Source of the DNA: Myxococcales bacterium
Lineage (GTDB): Bacteria; Myxococcota_A; Polyangia; Polyangiales; Polyangiaceae
Length of the DNA: 34,748 bases
Reading direction: 5' to 3'
Assembly (NCBI GenBank): GCA_016191785.1
Contig: JACPVJ010000029.1
Span: forward strand, 1-34,748
Shown here: in pieces, positions 34,646-34,748 of the stretch
Position numbering within the stretch: the first letter of the stretch is position 1
How the letters are laid out: each line of letters begins with the position of its first letter
Notes under the pieces: generated by a model
Seen by the model: only the letters and a program-made list of their open reading frames with translations
Told to the model about the DNA's origin: nothing
The model's database searches: none
Position numbers and translations under genes: made by a program

Positions 34646-34748
34646 ATGCCGCTTCGCGCTCGGATCCCGCTCTCTGTCACGCTCGTCGCAGCGCTGGCCG
34701 CTGCCGGCTGTGTCGAGCGCGCCGAGCCGCCGGGCGCGGGCGCCGAGC
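34646..34748 (+). CDS. N-terminus of a lipoprotein, cut by the window end
   Basis: From an ATG at 34646 the frame reads MPLRARIPLSVTLVAALAAAGC, a typical lipoprotein signal with lipobox AAGC (Cys22), then an acidic/Pro/Gly stretch to the window edge with no stop. There is no strong Shine-Dalgarno. Divergent from the Nudix gene. The mature protein lies outside the window. Confidence 0.6.
   Translation, partial: MPLRARIPLSVTLVAALAAAGCVERAEPPGAGAE

Overview
The window looks like chromosomal DNA of a high-GC myxobacterium, most likely a Polyangiales/Sorangium-type organism. This is inferred from its gene style: a Hanks-type kinase fused to a membrane segment, many lipoproteins with a Gly-rich tether and Cys-rich head, two PilZ proteins, a FadL-like porin, and frequent GTG starts. 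There is no rRNA gene or phylogenetic marker here, so the assignment stays tentative.

Left part (1 to about 13.6 kb): a sparsely coded accessory island. It carries a tyrosine recombinase (228-1271) and a four-gene minus-strand operon made of Ser/Thr kinase, TPR/PEGA-like membrane protein and two paralogous lipoproteins, with tight 4-nt overlaps. An XRE regulator is divergent from it, and two palindromes lie between them. Further right are a decayed zinc-ribbon ORF, a solitary HsdR_N-like (PD-(D/E)xK) nuclease, two more lipoproteins, two uncharacterised proteins, and a large serine recombinase (11972-13624). The recombinase coding end runs antisense into tRNA-Arg(CCT) and takes its stop codon from the tRNA anticodon loop. 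The tRNA marks the right edge of the island.

Middle part (13.7-28.5 kb): dense, ordinary chromosomal genes. These are a Cys-rich lipoprotein, an OPT-family oligopeptide transporter, an LpqC/PHB-depolymerase-like esterase, PilZ, an SRPBCC/AHSA1 protein, PilZ plus FtsH, a conserved lipoprotein, a TonB-like energy transducer, an SH3b plus endonuclease/exonuclease/phosphatase protein, a Cys-rich secreted protein coupled to an EVE-domain protein, an MscS channel and a small coiled-coil protein.

The most unusual part is 28.5-30.83 kb. About 2.3 kb lacks a credible protein gene and has visibly lower GC. It is full of nested inverted repeats capped by GAAA, GTGA and TTCG loops, contains an internally repeated motif, and ends in a textbook intrinsic terminator (30793-30832). 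I read it as a candidate very large structured non-coding RNA of up to about 1.9 kb on the plus strand. A pair of DnaA-box-like sites beside an A-tract lies just upstream.

Right end (30.9-34.75 kb): a FadL-like outer-membrane protein, a VWA lipoprotein with a three-copy 30-bp minisatellite translationally coupled to a small unknown protein, a Nudix hydrolase, and the first codons of another lipoprotein.
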